64,000 nucleotides of DNA from JBIQKZ01 sp044464765 (GTDB taxonomy: Bacteria; Pseudomonadota; Gammaproteobacteria; Burkholderiales; Burkholderiaceae_B): assembly GCA_044464765.1 (NCBI GenBank), contig JBIQKZ010000003.1, forward strand, positions 186,001-250,000, in the 5' to 3' direction. Of this stretch, positions 30,761-40,814 are shown in pieces. The stretch's first letter is position 1. Each line of letters starts with the position of its first letter. The notes under the pieces are model-generated. The model was not told where the DNA came from and ran no database searches. It worked only from the letters and a program-made list of their open reading frames with translations. Position numbers and translations under genes: made by a program.

Positions 30761-31582
30761 ATGACTGACACCCTCCAAACTACCATCGAACATGCCTGGG
30801 ACGAGCGGACCGCTCTTGACCCCAATAGCGCCACCCCTATCGTTCGCGACGCCATACACCATACATTGGCCGCCCTGGATCGTGGCGAGTTGCGCGTGGC
30901 GGAGAAAGCCAACGGCCAATGGATCGTGCACCAATGGATCAAGAAGGCTGTCCTGCTGTCGTTCCGGCTGGAACATAACCGCCCCATGGGGCAACCGCCC
31001 GTTCAGTTCTACGATAAGGTCGACCTGAAGTTCGGCGACTATAGCGAGCACGATTTCGCAAGCGCCGGCTTTCGTGTCGTACCCCCGGCGGTCGCACGCA
31101 AAGGCGCTTATATCGGCAAAAATGTCGTGCTGATGCCTTCCTATGTAAATATCGGCGCCTACGTCGACGAGGGCAGCATGGTCGATACCTGGGCCACCGT
31201 GGGCTCCTGCGCCCAAATTGGCAAGAACGTCCATCTGTCGGGCGGCGTGGGCATTGGCGGCGTGCTGGAACCCCTGCAAGCCAACCCCACCATCATTGAA
31301 GACAACTGCTTTATTGGCGCGCGTTCGGAAGTCGTGGAAGGAGTCATCGTGGAAGAAAATTCGGTGCTGGCCATGGGTGTATTCCTGTCGCAAAGCACCA
31401 AGATCTATGACCGCGAGTCGGGCGCCATCAGCTATGGCCGCATTCCATCGGGTTCCGTCGTTGTTCCGGGCTCGTTGCCGGCGGCCGACGGCTCGCACAG
31501 TCTGGCTTGCGCGGTGATCGTCAAGCGCGTCGATGCGCAAACTCGCGCTAAAACCAGCATCAACGATTTACTGAGGTCCTGA
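30761..31582 (+). CDS. dapD: Tetrahydrodipicolinate N-succinyltransferase DapD
   Basis: A 273-residue left-handed beta-helix acyltransferase with hexapeptide repeats between about 110 and 230 (IGKNVVLMPSYVNIGAYVDE). It succinylates tetrahydrodipicolinate just upstream of DapC in the pathway. I place the start at ATG 30761, giving the typical DapD length; the reading frame continues upstream into dapC. The stop overlaps the dapE start. Confidence 0.93.
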   Translation: MTDTLQTTIEHAWDERTALDPNSATPIVRDAIHHTLAALDRGELRVAEKANGQWIVHQWIKKAVLLSFRLEHNRPMGQPPVQFYDKVDLKFGDYSEHDFASAGFRVVPPAVARKGAYIGKNVVLMPSYVNIGAYVDEGSMVDTWATVGSCAQIGKNVHLSGGVGIGGVLEPLQANPTIIEDNCFIGARSEVVEGVIVEENSVLAMGVFLSQSTKIYDRESGAISYGRIPSGSVVVPGSLPAADGSHSLACAVIVKRVDAQTRAKTSINDLLRS

Positions 31583-32733
31583 TGCCAGAGTCCACCGTAC
31601 TCCATCTGGCCCAGGCGCTGATCGCCCGCCCCTCAATCACGCCCGACGATGCCGGCTGCCAGGCGCTGCTGGCTGAACGCCTGACAGCCATAGGTTTCCA
31701 GTGCGAGAGCCTGGTGTTTGACGACGTCGTCAACCTATGGGCGCGACGTGGCCGACAACAACCCCTGCTGGTCTTTGCCGGCCACACCGACGTGGTGCCT
31801 ACCGGCCCGCTGGATCAATGGCAGAGCGACCCGTTCACACCCCAACTGCGAGACGGCAAGCTGTACGGGCGCGGCGCGGCCGATATGAAAAGCTCTATTG
31901 CCGCCTTCGTGGCGGCGGTCGAAGCGTTCGTGGCCGACCAGCCTGACCACAACGGCTCCATCGCACTGCTGATTACATCGGACGAAGAAGGCCCGTCCAT
32001 CAACGGCACCGTAAAAGTATGCCAGACGCTTGCGGCACGCGGCGAAACGCTTGATTACTGTATCGTCGGCGAGCCAACCTCGGTTGAACAGCTTGGCGAC
32101 ACAGTGAAAAACGGCCGGCGCGGATCGCTGTCCGGCCGCCTGACCATCCACGGCAAACAGGGCCATATCGCCTATCCCCACCTTGCGCGCAACCCCATCC
32201 ACCTGGCCGTGCCGGCCCTGGCCGAACTGGTGCGCAAGACCTGGGATGAAGGCAATATCTACTTCCCCGCCACCAGCTTCCAGATTTCAAACATCCACGC
32301 GGGAACCGGCGCCGGCAATGTGATTCCGGGCCAGGCGGTCGTTGATTTCAACTTCCGCTTTTCCACGGAATGCACCGCTGCCGGCCTGCAGGAAGCGGTT
32401 GAAAACCTCTTGACGTCCCATCAACTGGATTTCACCCTGGACTGGACGCTAAGCGGGGAACCCTTCCTTACCCCACAGGGCCGCCTCAGCCAGGCGCTTG
32501 GTTCGGCCATTCTGGCTGAAACCGGTGTTCACTCCCAACTTTCCACCACAGGCGGCACCTCGGATGGACGTTTCATCGCCAAGATCTGCCCCCAGGTCGT
32601 GGAGTTCGGCCCCATCAATGCCAGCATTCATCAGATTGATGAACACGTTGCCGTGGACGACCTGGAACCATTAAAGAACATCTATCGTCGTACACTTGAG
32701 GCATTGCTGTCCGATCCGGATACGGCACCCTGA
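31582..32733 (+). CDS. dapE: Succinyl-diaminopimelate desuccinylase DapE
   Basis: A 383-residue zinc M20 amidohydrolase. Metal-binding and catalytic motifs: FAGHTDVVP near 64-72, GRGAADMKSS near 95-104, and TSDEEGPS near 133-140. It removes succinate to give LL-diaminopimelate. It overlaps dapD by one base (TGATG), so the two are coupled. Confidence 0.95.
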   Translation: MPESTVLHLAQALIARPSITPDDAGCQALLAERLTAIGFQCESLVFDDVVNLWARRGRQQPLLVFAGHTDVVPTGPLDQWQSDPFTPQLRDGKLYGRGAADMKSSIAAFVAAVEAFVADQPDHNGSIALLITSDEEGPSINGTVKVCQTLAARGETLDYCIVGEPTSVEQLGDTVKNGRRGSLSGRLTIHGKQGHIAYPHLARNPIHLAVPALAELVRKTWDEGNIYFPATSFQISNIHAGTGAGNVIPGQAVVDFNFRFSTECTAAGLQEAVENLLTSHQLDFTLDWTLSGEPFLTPQGRLSQALGSAILAETGVHSQLSTTGGTSDGRFIAKICPQVVEFGPINASIHQIDEHVAVDDLEPLKNIYRRTLEALLSDPDTAP

Positions 32734-32799
32734 GCGCGCACCGACCCGTCCAGCGCCAGGCCGATTCGGCCTTCGACGTAACCTTTTGCTGGAGCCAGC

Positions 32800-33696
32800 A
32801 TGCACGAATCCGCCAATCACGAACTGCACACCTTGCGCGACCTGCTGCGCTACGCCGTTACCCAGTTCCACGGCGCCCAACTAGCCTTCGGACATGGCAG
32901 CGACAATGCCTGGGACGAAGCCGTCTATCTGCTTTTGTATGTACTGCGCCTGCCGCTGGATAACCTCGAACCCTTCCTGGACGCTCGCGTGTTGCCCGAA
33001 GAACGCGAGCGCTACCTGCAGTTTGTGGAACGGCGCAAGACCGAACGCGTGCCCGCCGCCTATCTAACCGGCGAAGCCTGGCTGCAAGGCCATCGTTTCG
33101 TGGTTGACCCGCGCGTCATCATTCCGCGTTCCCCCATATCCGAGCTGCTTGGCGACAGCCTGGCGCCCTGGATCTGCGACCCCGATTCCATCGATTTGGT
33201 GCTCGACCTTTGCACCGGCTCGGGCTGCCTGGCCATTCTGGCCGCCCTGGCATTCCCCAACGCTCAGGTGGACGCCGTGGATCTGTCGGAACACGCGCTT
33301 GCCGTCGCAGACGAAAACATTGAACAGTTCGGCCTGGATGGTCGCGTAACCGCGCATCAAAGCGATCTGTTCAATCAATTGCCGCGCAGTGAGTACAACC
33401 TGATCCTCTGTAATCCGCCTTACGTCACCACCCAATCGATGGAATCCCTGCCCCCCGAATACCGCCACGAACCCACCATGGCCCTATCGGGCGGTGAAGA
33501 TGGTATGGACCTCGTACGCCGACTGCTGCGCGATGCGCCTTCTTATATGGCCGAAGAAGGGCTACTGGTGTTGGAAATCGGCCATGAGTACGATAACTTT
33601 GTGGCCGCCTTTCCCGATCTGGATCCGGTCTGGCTGAGCACGGAAAACACGCAGGACCAGATCCTGTTATTAAATCGCGAGCAACTGATAACGTGA
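32800..33696 (+). CDS. prmB: Ribosomal protein L3 glutamine methyltransferase PrmB
   Basis: A 298-residue class I methyltransferase with the SAM motif LVLDLCTGSGCLAIL near 130-144 and the catalytic NPPY motif near 205-208. PrmB modifies a glutamine of L3 on the large subunit. The stop overlaps the GTG start of the ABC-F gene. Confidence 0.92.
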   Translation: MHESANHELHTLRDLLRYAVTQFHGAQLAFGHGSDNAWDEAVYLLLYVLRLPLDNLEPFLDARVLPEERERYLQFVERRKTERVPAAYLTGEAWLQGHRFVVDPRVIIPRSPISELLGDSLAPWICDPDSIDLVLDLCTGSGCLAILAALAFPNAQVDAVDLSEHALAVADENIEQFGLDGRVTAHQSDLFNQLPRSEYNLILCNPPYVTTQSMESLPPEYRHEPTMALSGGEDGMDLVRRLLRDAPSYMAEEGLLVLEIGHEYDNFVAAFPDLDPVWLSTENTQDQILLLNREQLIT

Positions 33697-35645
33697 TCAA
33701 GGCAACGCAATTGACGCTTCGACGCGGCGCCAAAGTATTACTCGAGTCAAGCGACTTCGTCGTTCATCCAGGCGAACGCGTGGGCATTGTCGGCAAGAAT
33801 GGCGCAGGCAAATCCACCCTGTTCTCGCTGCTGCAAGGCCGCATGGATGCCGATGCAGGCAACCTGGTCATGCCCGACAGCTGGCGCATCGCCAGCGTTG
33901 AACAAGAAATCAGCGACAACACCCTGCCTGCCCGCGAGTTTGTCATCGACGGCGACACGCATTTACGCGCATTGCAGCGTGAACGCGCGCAAACTCCCGA
34001 CGAGAACGGCCACCGCATCGCCGAGCTGGAAGCCGCTCTGGTCGAAGCCGATGCCTGGAGCGCTCCATCCCGTGCCGAGCAATTGCTGGCGGGCCTGGGC
34101 TTTGCCCCCGACCAGTGGATGAAACCGGTCAAAAGCTTCTCGGGCGGCTGGCAAATGCGCCTGGCGCTGGCACGCGCCTTGATGGCGCCTTCCGAACTCT
34201 TGCTGCTGGACGAACCCACCAACCACCTGGATCTGGATGCCATGCTGTGGCTGGAACGTTGGCTGGCAGCTTATCAGGGCACCGTCCTGCTTATCTCCCA
34301 CGACACCGAATTCCTGGATGCCGTCGCCCGCAGCATTCTGCATTTCGATCACGGCAAGCTTGTGCGCTATCGCGGCGGCTATCAAGACTTTCTGTTGCAG
34401 CGTGCCGAGCGCCTGCGCCAGACACAAATTGCCTGGACCCGTCAAACACGGGAAACCGCGCGTCTGCAAAGCTTTATTGATCGGTTCAAGGCCAAGGCCA
34501 CCAAAGCCAAGCAGGCACAAAGCCGTGTCAAGGCACTCGCCCGCATGCAGGTCCTGGCCCCTTTGCAGGCAGAAGCCGGCATCGACATCCGCATTCCCGA
34601 GCCCGACAGCATGCCCGATCCCCTGCTGGTGCTGGACAAGGTGACCACAGGCTATCCGACAGCCGGCGGCGAACCCATATCCGTGTTGCGCGATGTCACT
34701 GTCATGGTGCGTGCGGCTAGTCGCATCGGCGTGCTGGGCGTGAATGGCGCGGGCAAAAGCACCCTCATCAAAACCCTGGCGCACGAGCTTGAGCCACTCA
34801 GCGGAACGCGGCGTGCATCAAAAGGTCTTCAAATCGGCTATTTCGCCCAGCACCAGTTGGACATGCTTGATCTGGAAGCCACGCCGCTCCAGCACCTGGC
34901 TCGGCTGGCCCCTCATACACGTGAGCAAGAGCTGCGTAATTACCTGGGTGGCTTCGGGTTCAGCGGCGATACGGTGAACAGCTTGGTGGCGCCGATGTCG
35001 GGCGGCGAGAAAGCGCGGCTGGCGCTTTCGCTGATCGTCTGGCAAAAGCCCAATTTGCTGCTGCTGGACGAGCCCAGCAACCACTTGGATGTCGATACCC
35101 GGGAAGCCTTGGCGACCGCCCTGGCGGAGTTTCCAGGCAGTGTGCTGCTGGTCTCGCACGACCGCCATCTGCTGCGCACGACGGTGGACGACTTCTGGAT
35201 TGTGGCCGACGGCAAGGTGCATGAGTTCGACGGCGACCTGGAAGACTATCGTGATTGGCTGGCAACGCGCAACGCGAGCCTGCGGGCCGAAGCGCGTGCC
35301 AATAACCCATCGACAGGCCTCGCGTCCAGCCAAACGGCCAATGCCGGCGCCGGCATGGACCGCAAGGCGCAAAAGCGCGCCGAAGCCATCGAGAGGCAAC
35401 GCCTGGCGTCCTTGCGCAAACCCTTGGAAGGCAAGGTGGCCGTTATCGAGAAAAACATGGATTCGGCCCGCCAGCGCATACAGGAAATCGATCTTCTGAT
35501 CGCCGACCCGGGCTTCTATTCCGACGAGCGCCGCGAGGAACGCATCAAGGCGTTAAGCGAGCACGGCGAGTTGGCGCACACCGTCGCCGAACTGGAAGAG
35601 CAGTGGCTGGAATTGCAAGAAAAACTGGAAGCCCTGGCCCTTTAA
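33693..35645 (+). CDS. ABC-F family ATPase (YheS-like)
   Basis: A 650-residue duplicated ABC protein without membrane spans. Walker A GKNGAGKST near 34-42 and GVNGAGKST near 349-357; signature motifs FSGGWQ and MSGGEK; Walker B LLLLDEPTNHLD and LLLLDEPSNHLD. A charged linker with KAKATKAKQAQSRVKAL lies between the two domains. C-terminal coiled coil. ABC-F proteins act at the ribosome. The GTG start (33693) overlaps prmB. Confidence 0.9.
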   Translation: MIKATQLTLRRGAKVLLESSDFVVHPGERVGIVGKNGAGKSTLFSLLQGRMDADAGNLVMPDSWRIASVEQEISDNTLPAREFVIDGDTHLRALQRERAQTPDENGHRIAELEAALVEADAWSAPSRAEQLLAGLGFAPDQWMKPVKSFSGGWQMRLALARALMAPSELLLLDEPTNHLDLDAMLWLERWLAAYQGTVLLISHDTEFLDAVARSILHFDHGKLVRYRGGYQDFLLQRAERLRQTQIAWTRQTRETARLQSFIDRFKAKATKAKQAQSRVKALARMQVLAPLQAEAGIDIRIPEPDSMPDPLLVLDKVTTGYPTAGGEPISVLRDVTVMVRAASRIGVLGVNGAGKSTLIKTLAHELEPLSGTRRASKGLQIGYFAQHQLDMLDLEATPLQHLARLAPHTREQELRNYLGGFGFSGDTVNSLVAPMSGGEKARLALSLIVWQKPNLLLLDEPSNHLDVDTREALATALAEFPGSVLLVSHDRHLLRTTVDDFWIVADGKVHEFDGDLEDYRDWLATRNASLRAEARANNPSTGLASSQTANAGAGMDRKAQKRAEAIERQRLASLRKPLEGKVAVIEKNMDSARQRIQEIDLLIADPGFYSDERREERIKALSEHGELAHTVAELEEQWLELQEKLEALAL

Positions 35646-35718
35646 GGACGATGGCTTGATCTGCCCGGCCACGGGCATGATGCCGGCCACGCAGGCGCGA
35701 AAGGCCGGCCGTGTGGAA

Positions 35719-38028
35719 TCAGCCGGCCAGGATATCCAGCTTGGCAATCCCCAGCGCAAGGGTCTTGGTTCCCACCTCGCGAAACTGGATTTGCGCTTGC
35801 GAATCCACACCCATGCCGCTTAGCCCGATAATGGTGCCCTCGCCAAATTTTGGGTGCCGCACGCCTTGACCAACACGGAAGTGCCGATCGCCTATCGTCA
35901 CGCCCGTGGTCACACTACGCGCCGCCCGCGGCGCTGCGCCGCCTGTGGATGGCCTGGCATAGGCATCGGAGCGCCGGTAGCCACCCGACCAGGCCGCTGC
36001 TGCCGGTAGCGGCTGGCTTTCCCGAGGCGACAGCCATTTCAAGTGTTCGTCGGGAATCTCGCCAAGAAAGCGCGACCGCATGGCATAGCGTGTCTGGCCA
36101 TGAAGCATGCGGCTTTGCGCCAGAGTCAGGTAAAGACGCTCGCGGGCGCGGGTAATGGCTACATACATGAGCCGACGCTCTTCTTCCAGCCCTGCTGCTT
36201 CGATCAGGCTGTTCTCGTGGGGAAACAACCCCTCTTCCACGCCGGTAATGAATACTGAGTCGAATTCCAGGCCCTTGGCTGCATGGACCGTCATCAGTTG
36301 CACCGCGTCCTGGCCGGCCTGGGCCTGATTATCGCCGGCCTCGAGCGACGCATGGGACAAAAAGGCAGCGAGCGGCGACATCAGGAATTCGCTCGCCGGA
36401 AATTCTTGGCCAGCTGTGGCGTTCCCTTCGTCCGGCAAACCTTGCAGGCCGTAGTCGATGGCGCGCTCGATCATGCGACCGGCCGGCAGACCGTCCACAC
36501 CTTCCTCGCCTGCAAATACGGCGGCGGCATTAACCAGTTCCTGGAGATTCTCAAGGCGGTCCTGCCCTTCTCTGTCGTTCTGATAGTGCTGGCGCAGACC
36601 GCTGTGATGAATGACATGCTCGATCAGTTCGGGCAGGGAAAGCACTTGGGCCTCGTGCGCCATCTGTTGGATGAGCTCGGCAAAGCGCGCAAGATTACCG
36701 CCGCCTTTACCGCTTATGGAAGCAACGGCGCTGAACAGACTGGAGTCATTTTGACGCGCGGAATCGCTTAATTGTTCGAGCGTGCGCGCCCCGATTCCGC
36801 GCGTGGGAAAATTCACGACCCGCAGCCAGGAGGTGTCGTCGTGCAGGTTGTCCATCAGGCGCAGATACGCCAGCGCATGCTTGACTTCCTGCCGCTCGAA
36901 GAATCGCAGCCCGCCGTACACTTTATAGGCGATGCCCGCCGAAAACAGTGCATGCTCGATTACGCGCGACTGGGCATTGCTACGATACAAAATGGCAATT
37001 TCCCGCCGCAAGCTGCCGTCGTTCACCAAGGCCTTTACTTCGTCGACAACCCACTGGGCCTCGAGCAAATCGGAGGGCTGTTCGATCACGCGTACGGGCT
37101 CGCCTTCGCCCTGCTCGGTCCATAAGTTCTTGCCAAGACGGGCGGCGTTATGCGCAATCAGGGCATTGGCGGCATTCAGGATGTGGCCGTACGAGCGGTA
37201 GTTCTGTTCGAGCCGGATAACCGTGCCGTTGGCGTAATCCCGCTGGAACTCAGCCATATTGCCCACATTGGCGCCGCGAAAGGCGTAAATGGACTGGTCA
37301 TCGTCGCCCACGGCGAAAATCGGCGCGCCGCCGCCGGCCAGCAGCTTCAACCAGCGGTACTGCAAGGTATTGGTGTCCTGGAACTCGTCCACCAGTATGT
37401 GTTGGAAACGCCGCTGATAGTGCTCGCGTATGGGTGCGTTACGCTGAAGAAGCTCGGTGGCCCGCAACAGCAGCTCGGCAAAATCCACTACGCCTTCACG
37501 CTCGCATTGCGCCTGGTACAAATGATAGATTTCGACCAGACGTCTGCGATGGGCGTCCCAGGCCTCGACCTGGTCGGGCCTTAACCCTTCTTCCTTGGCG
37601 CCATTGATAAAGCGCTGCACATCCCTGGGCGGATAGGTATCGTCGTCAATGCCGGCGCCTTTCAGCAATCGCTTGATGGCGGCCAATTGATCGGCGGAAT
37701 CCAGGATCTGGAACGTTTGCGGCAAGCCCGCATCACGGTGATGGGCACGCAACAGGCGATTACATAAGCCGTGGAAGGTCCCAACCCACATGCCACGCGT
37801 ATTGATCGGCAACAGACTGGTCAGGCGCGCCAGCATCTCACGGGCGGATTTATTGGTGAACGTGACAGCCAACAGGCCGAATGGGCCGGCCTGACCGGTT
37901 TGGATCAACCAGGCCATTCGGGTGGTCAGGACGCGCGTCTTGCCGCTGCCCGCGCCGGCCAAAACCAGCGCATGCTGAGGGGGAAGCGTGACGGCGGCTT
38001 GCTGTTCCGGGTTAAGCGCGTCGATCAT
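35719..38028 (-). CDS. UvrD/PcrA-type DNA helicase
   Basis: A 769-residue superfamily 1 helicase. Walker A LAGAGSGKT near 22-30, motif II DEFQDTN near 219-225, DDDQSIYAFRGA near 246-257, TVHAAKGLEFDSVF near 574-587, and RLMYVAITRARERL near 616-629. The C-terminal 60 residues form the tudor-like domain with RHPKFGEGTIIG. It unwinds DNA in mismatch and excision repair. It overlaps the desaturase stop by four bases. UvrD or PcrA naming cannot be separated here. Confidence 0.9.
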   Translation of the reverse strand: MIDALNPEQQAAVTLPPQHALVLAGAGSGKTRVLTTRMAWLIQTGQAGPFGLLAVTFTNKSAREMLARLTSLLPINTRGMWVGTFHGLCNRLLRAHHRDAGLPQTFQILDSADQLAAIKRLLKGAGIDDDTYPPRDVQRFINGAKEEGLRPDQVEAWDAHRRRLVEIYHLYQAQCEREGVVDFAELLLRATELLQRNAPIREHYQRRFQHILVDEFQDTNTLQYRWLKLLAGGGAPIFAVGDDDQSIYAFRGANVGNMAEFQRDYANGTVIRLEQNYRSYGHILNAANALIAHNAARLGKNLWTEQGEGEPVRVIEQPSDLLEAQWVVDEVKALVNDGSLRREIAILYRSNAQSRVIEHALFSAGIAYKVYGGLRFFERQEVKHALAYLRLMDNLHDDTSWLRVVNFPTRGIGARTLEQLSDSARQNDSSLFSAVASISGKGGGNLARFAELIQQMAHEAQVLSLPELIEHVIHHSGLRQHYQNDREGQDRLENLQELVNAAAVFAGEEGVDGLPAGRMIERAIDYGLQGLPDEGNATAGQEFPASEFLMSPLAAFLSHASLEAGDNQAQAGQDAVQLMTVHAAKGLEFDSVFITGVEEGLFPHENSLIEAAGLEEERRLMYVAITRARERLYLTLAQSRMLHGQTRYAMRSRFLGEIPDEHLKWLSPRESQPLPAAAAWSGGYRRSDAYARPSTGGAAPRAARSVTTGVTIGDRHFRVGQGVRHPKFGEGTIIGLSGMGVDSQAQIQFREVGTKTLALGIAKLDILAG

Positions 38029-39236
38029 GCCGCGTAGCGGCGCAACCGGTAGGCAAACTGTTCGAGGCTTTCAATGCCGCTTTGCTGGGCCCGCTGGCAC
38101 CACGCCTGCAAGTCGCTAAGAAGCTGCTCGCTGGTGGCGCTGGAACTTTCCCACAAACGGGTCAATTCGCGTCGCATCTGGACGATGGTGGAGAGCGACT
38201 GGTTCTGCGACAAAATGGTGTCGAGCTCGGCGCGTTGAGCCGGTTCGAGCGCATCGTCGGAACGCCCGATCAAGTCCTTAGCGCGGCTAAGCAGGGACCA
38301 GCGGCAATCGTCGCTGCCCACATTGCGCGAAGGCTTCAGCTTGGCCAGTTCCTCGGAGGCTGCCTTCTTGACCAGATCCGTATAGCGGGCCAGCACTTCG
38401 TAGCGGTGCAGGATGATGCCTTCCAGGGTTTGCTGGTTGACGGCTTCGGTCGCTGCGGGTTCCAGCTTAAGCTTGGGCGCGACGCGACGCACCGTTGCCA
38501 GACGGAAAAACCGCAAGATCTGGATATAGCCCCAACCAATGTCAAACTCCCACCACTTGCTGGAAAACTTGGCCGACGTGGCATAAGCGTGGTGGTTGTT
38601 GTGCAGCTCTTCGCCGCCAATGATAATGCCCCAGGGCGCAACGTTGGTGCTGGTGTCCGGGCTGGCGTAATTGCGATAGCCCCAGAAATGCCCCAGACCA
38701 TTCACGACCCCGGCGGCCCAGAAAGGGATCCAGGCCATCTGGATCGCCCAAACCGTCAGGCCGAGCACGCCGAAAAGCGCCAGGTCGATGCCCAGCATGA
38801 TCAGGATGCCCAGCATGCTGTGGCGACTATACAGATTGCGCTCGAGCCAGTCGTCTGGCGTGCCGTGGCCATAGCGCTTAAGCGTTTCGGCATTGGCGGC
38901 TTCGTCGCGATACAGTTCGGCGCCGCGGAAAAACACCTTATTGATGCCGTAAATGACGGGCGAATGGGGATCGCCCTCGCGCTCGCATTTGGCGTGGTGC
39001 TTGCGGTGAATGGCCACCCATTCCTTGGTGATCATACCGGTCGTCAGCCATAGCCAGAAGCGGAAGAAATGCATGACAGCCGGATGCAGATCGAGCCCTC
39101 GATGCGTTTGGCTGCGATGCAGAAAAATAGTGACGCCAAGAATGGTGATGTGCGTTAGCACCAATGTTACGAGAACGACTTGCCACCACGAATAGTGCAG
39201 CACGCCGCCCGCAAGAAAAGAAAGGAGATTGTCCAT
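38025..39236 (-). CDS. Membrane fatty-acid desaturase
   Basis: A 403-residue acyl-CoA/acyl-lipid desaturase from ATG 39236. The three His boxes HRSQTHR, HRKHHAKCE and EELHNNHHAY bind the two irons. There are about four membrane spans. A soluble helical C-terminal part of about 130 residues is longer than in many relatives. It inserts a double bond in fatty acyl chains. Confidence 0.85.
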   Translation of the reverse strand: MDNLLSFLAGGVLHYSWWQVVLVTLVLTHITILGVTIFLHRSQTHRGLDLHPAVMHFFRFWLWLTTGMITKEWVAIHRKHHAKCEREGDPHSPVIYGINKVFFRGAELYRDEAANAETLKRYGHGTPDDWLERNLYSRHSMLGILIMLGIDLALFGVLGLTVWAIQMAWIPFWAAGVVNGLGHFWGYRNYASPDTSTNVAPWGIIIGGEELHNNHHAYATSAKFSSKWWEFDIGWGYIQILRFFRLATVRRVAPKLKLEPAATEAVNQQTLEGIILHRYEVLARYTDLVKKAASEELAKLKPSRNVGSDDCRWSLLSRAKDLIGRSDDALEPAQRAELDTILSQNQSLSTIVQMRRELTRLWESSSATSEQLLSDLQAWCQRAQQSGIESLEQFAYRLRRYAA

Positions 39237-39344
39237 AAACCTGTTGTAGGCCCTCGTTGTATGACTACGAAAGTGTAGCCCAGTTGACAATAGTCTGACA
39301 GCGGTATTTCAAATTAGTTTTGAGTGATATCAAATAGATATGCC

Positions 39345-40814
39345 TTATTCGGCGCCGCCTTGCGAGGCGCTCGAAACCGTATCGCTGGGCTTGGCACCCC
39401 GCGGGGGGCTGGCGGAACGCTCCAGCACGGCCGCAAAAAAAGCGTCCGTGCCATGACGATCCGGTCGAAGTTGTAAAAAAGGCCCGTGCAGTGTTAGATT
39501 TCTGCAACGATCCGCCAGGATATTGCCGGCATCCAGCAGCGTAAATTCAGGATTTTCGGCTAAAAACGCCTCAACTTGTGCTTCGTTTTCCTCGGGCAGC
39601 ACGCTGCAGGTGGCATACACCAGCCGCCCTCCAGGTGCGACGCAACGAGCCGCTTGCCGCACGATACGTGCCTGCAGCTGCTTCAATTCCTCCAAAGATT
39701 CCGGGTGCTGACGCCATTTAAGATCAGGGTTGCGACGCAAGGTTCCCAGCCCACTGCAGGGGGCGTCCACCAGGACGCGATGCGCTTTGCCGCGCAGGCG
39801 CTTGACCCGCACATCGTTATCGGTATCGATCACGACAGGAACAATATTCGACAGCCCGCTGCGGGCGAAACGCGGCTTCGCTCGCGCCAACCGGGCAGCG
39901 GACACGTCAAATGCATATAAACGGCCGGTAGATCGCATAAGGGCGCCAATCAACAACGTTTTGCCCCCGGCCCCCGCGCAATAGTCGATGATCATCTCGC
40001 CGCGCCGGGGGGCTACCAGAGCCGCCAGAAGCTGACTGCCCTCATCTTGCACCTCGATCAGGCCATTTTCGAACATCGGCCAGCGAGATACCGCAGGCCT
40101 GCCCTGCAATCGTATCCCCCAGGGCGAATACGGCGTGGAAGTGGGTTCAAAACGCGCCCCGGGCCCTGCGCGCAGTTGCTCCAGCACCTGGTCGCGCTCG
40201 GTCTTCATTGGATTGACGCGCAGGTCCAGCGGCGCAGGCTGGTTCAAGGCGTCAATCAGGGCATCTGCATCCTCCAGGCGGGATAAGCGCTCATCGAGCC
40301 AGTCCGGTAGGCTGGCTCGCACAGACCGAGCCAACGATGTCGCGTCAATGCCCCTAAGGTGTTCAAGCCAGGCAATTTCGGTGTCGTTCAGCGCGGCATC
40401 GAGGGTTTCCTTTTCGAAGACCGTCGCCAAGCCGAGAATCGCCAGCCGACGGGTGGCCGGCCCTTCCCCGCTTTGGGCAAAATGGCGATAACGGCGCAAG
40501 TGGCGCAACACATCGAAAACGGCATCGGCCAGTTCGCTGCGGTCGCGAGCACCCATTTTGGGGTGGGCTCGCATCCACCGCGACAATACGGCGTCGGCGG
40601 GAAACTCCCATTGCAAAATGTCCCCCAGGACCTTCTGCGTTTGCTCAAGGCGTATGGCCGCCACGGAATAAGGCTTGGGCATATCACCCGAACCATTGCG
40701 CGCTTTTTGATCGCGCATTTGTGATGCCGAGCGGCGGCTTATGGTGTCAGACGCCGTCTGCCCGCCGTCTTTCTTGCGCCGGGAACCACCCTTGCGCCTC
40801 TGTGATTGATTCAT
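39345..40814 (-). CDS. rsmB: 16S rRNA cytosine-C5 methyltransferase RsmB
   Basis: A 489-residue RsmB/NOP-type enzyme. An N-terminal NusB-like domain follows a basic, Ser/Arg-rich extension of about 45 residues. DYCAGAGGKT near 277-286, DAPCSGLGTLRRNPDLKW near 350-367 and TCSVLPEEN near 403-411 contain the SAM site and catalytic cysteines. It methylates C967 of 16S rRNA. It is coupled to purN by four bases. Confidence 0.88.
   Translation of the reverse strand: MNQSQRRKGGSRRKKDGGQTASDTISRRSASQMRDQKARNGSGDMPKPYSVAAIRLEQTQKVLGDILQWEFPADAVLSRWMRAHPKMGARDRSELADAVFDVLRHLRRYRHFAQSGEGPATRRLAILGLATVFEKETLDAALNDTEIAWLEHLRGIDATSLARSVRASLPDWLDERLSRLEDADALIDALNQPAPLDLRVNPMKTERDQVLEQLRAGPGARFEPTSTPYSPWGIRLQGRPAVSRWPMFENGLIEVQDEGSQLLAALVAPRRGEMIIDYCAGAGGKTLLIGALMRSTGRLYAFDVSAARLARAKPRFARSGLSNIVPVVIDTDNDVRVKRLRGKAHRVLVDAPCSGLGTLRRNPDLKWRQHPESLEELKQLQARIVRQAARCVAPGGRLVYATCSVLPEENEAQVEAFLAENPEFTLLDAGNILADRCRNLTLHGPFLQLRPDRHGTDAFFAAVLERSASPPRGAKPSDTVSSASQGGAE

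Noticed and set aside
35646..35718. GC-rich inverted repeats between the ABC-F and helicase genes
   Set aside because: They can pair (GCCGGCC/GGCCGGC) but lack a T-run, so I do not call a terminator.
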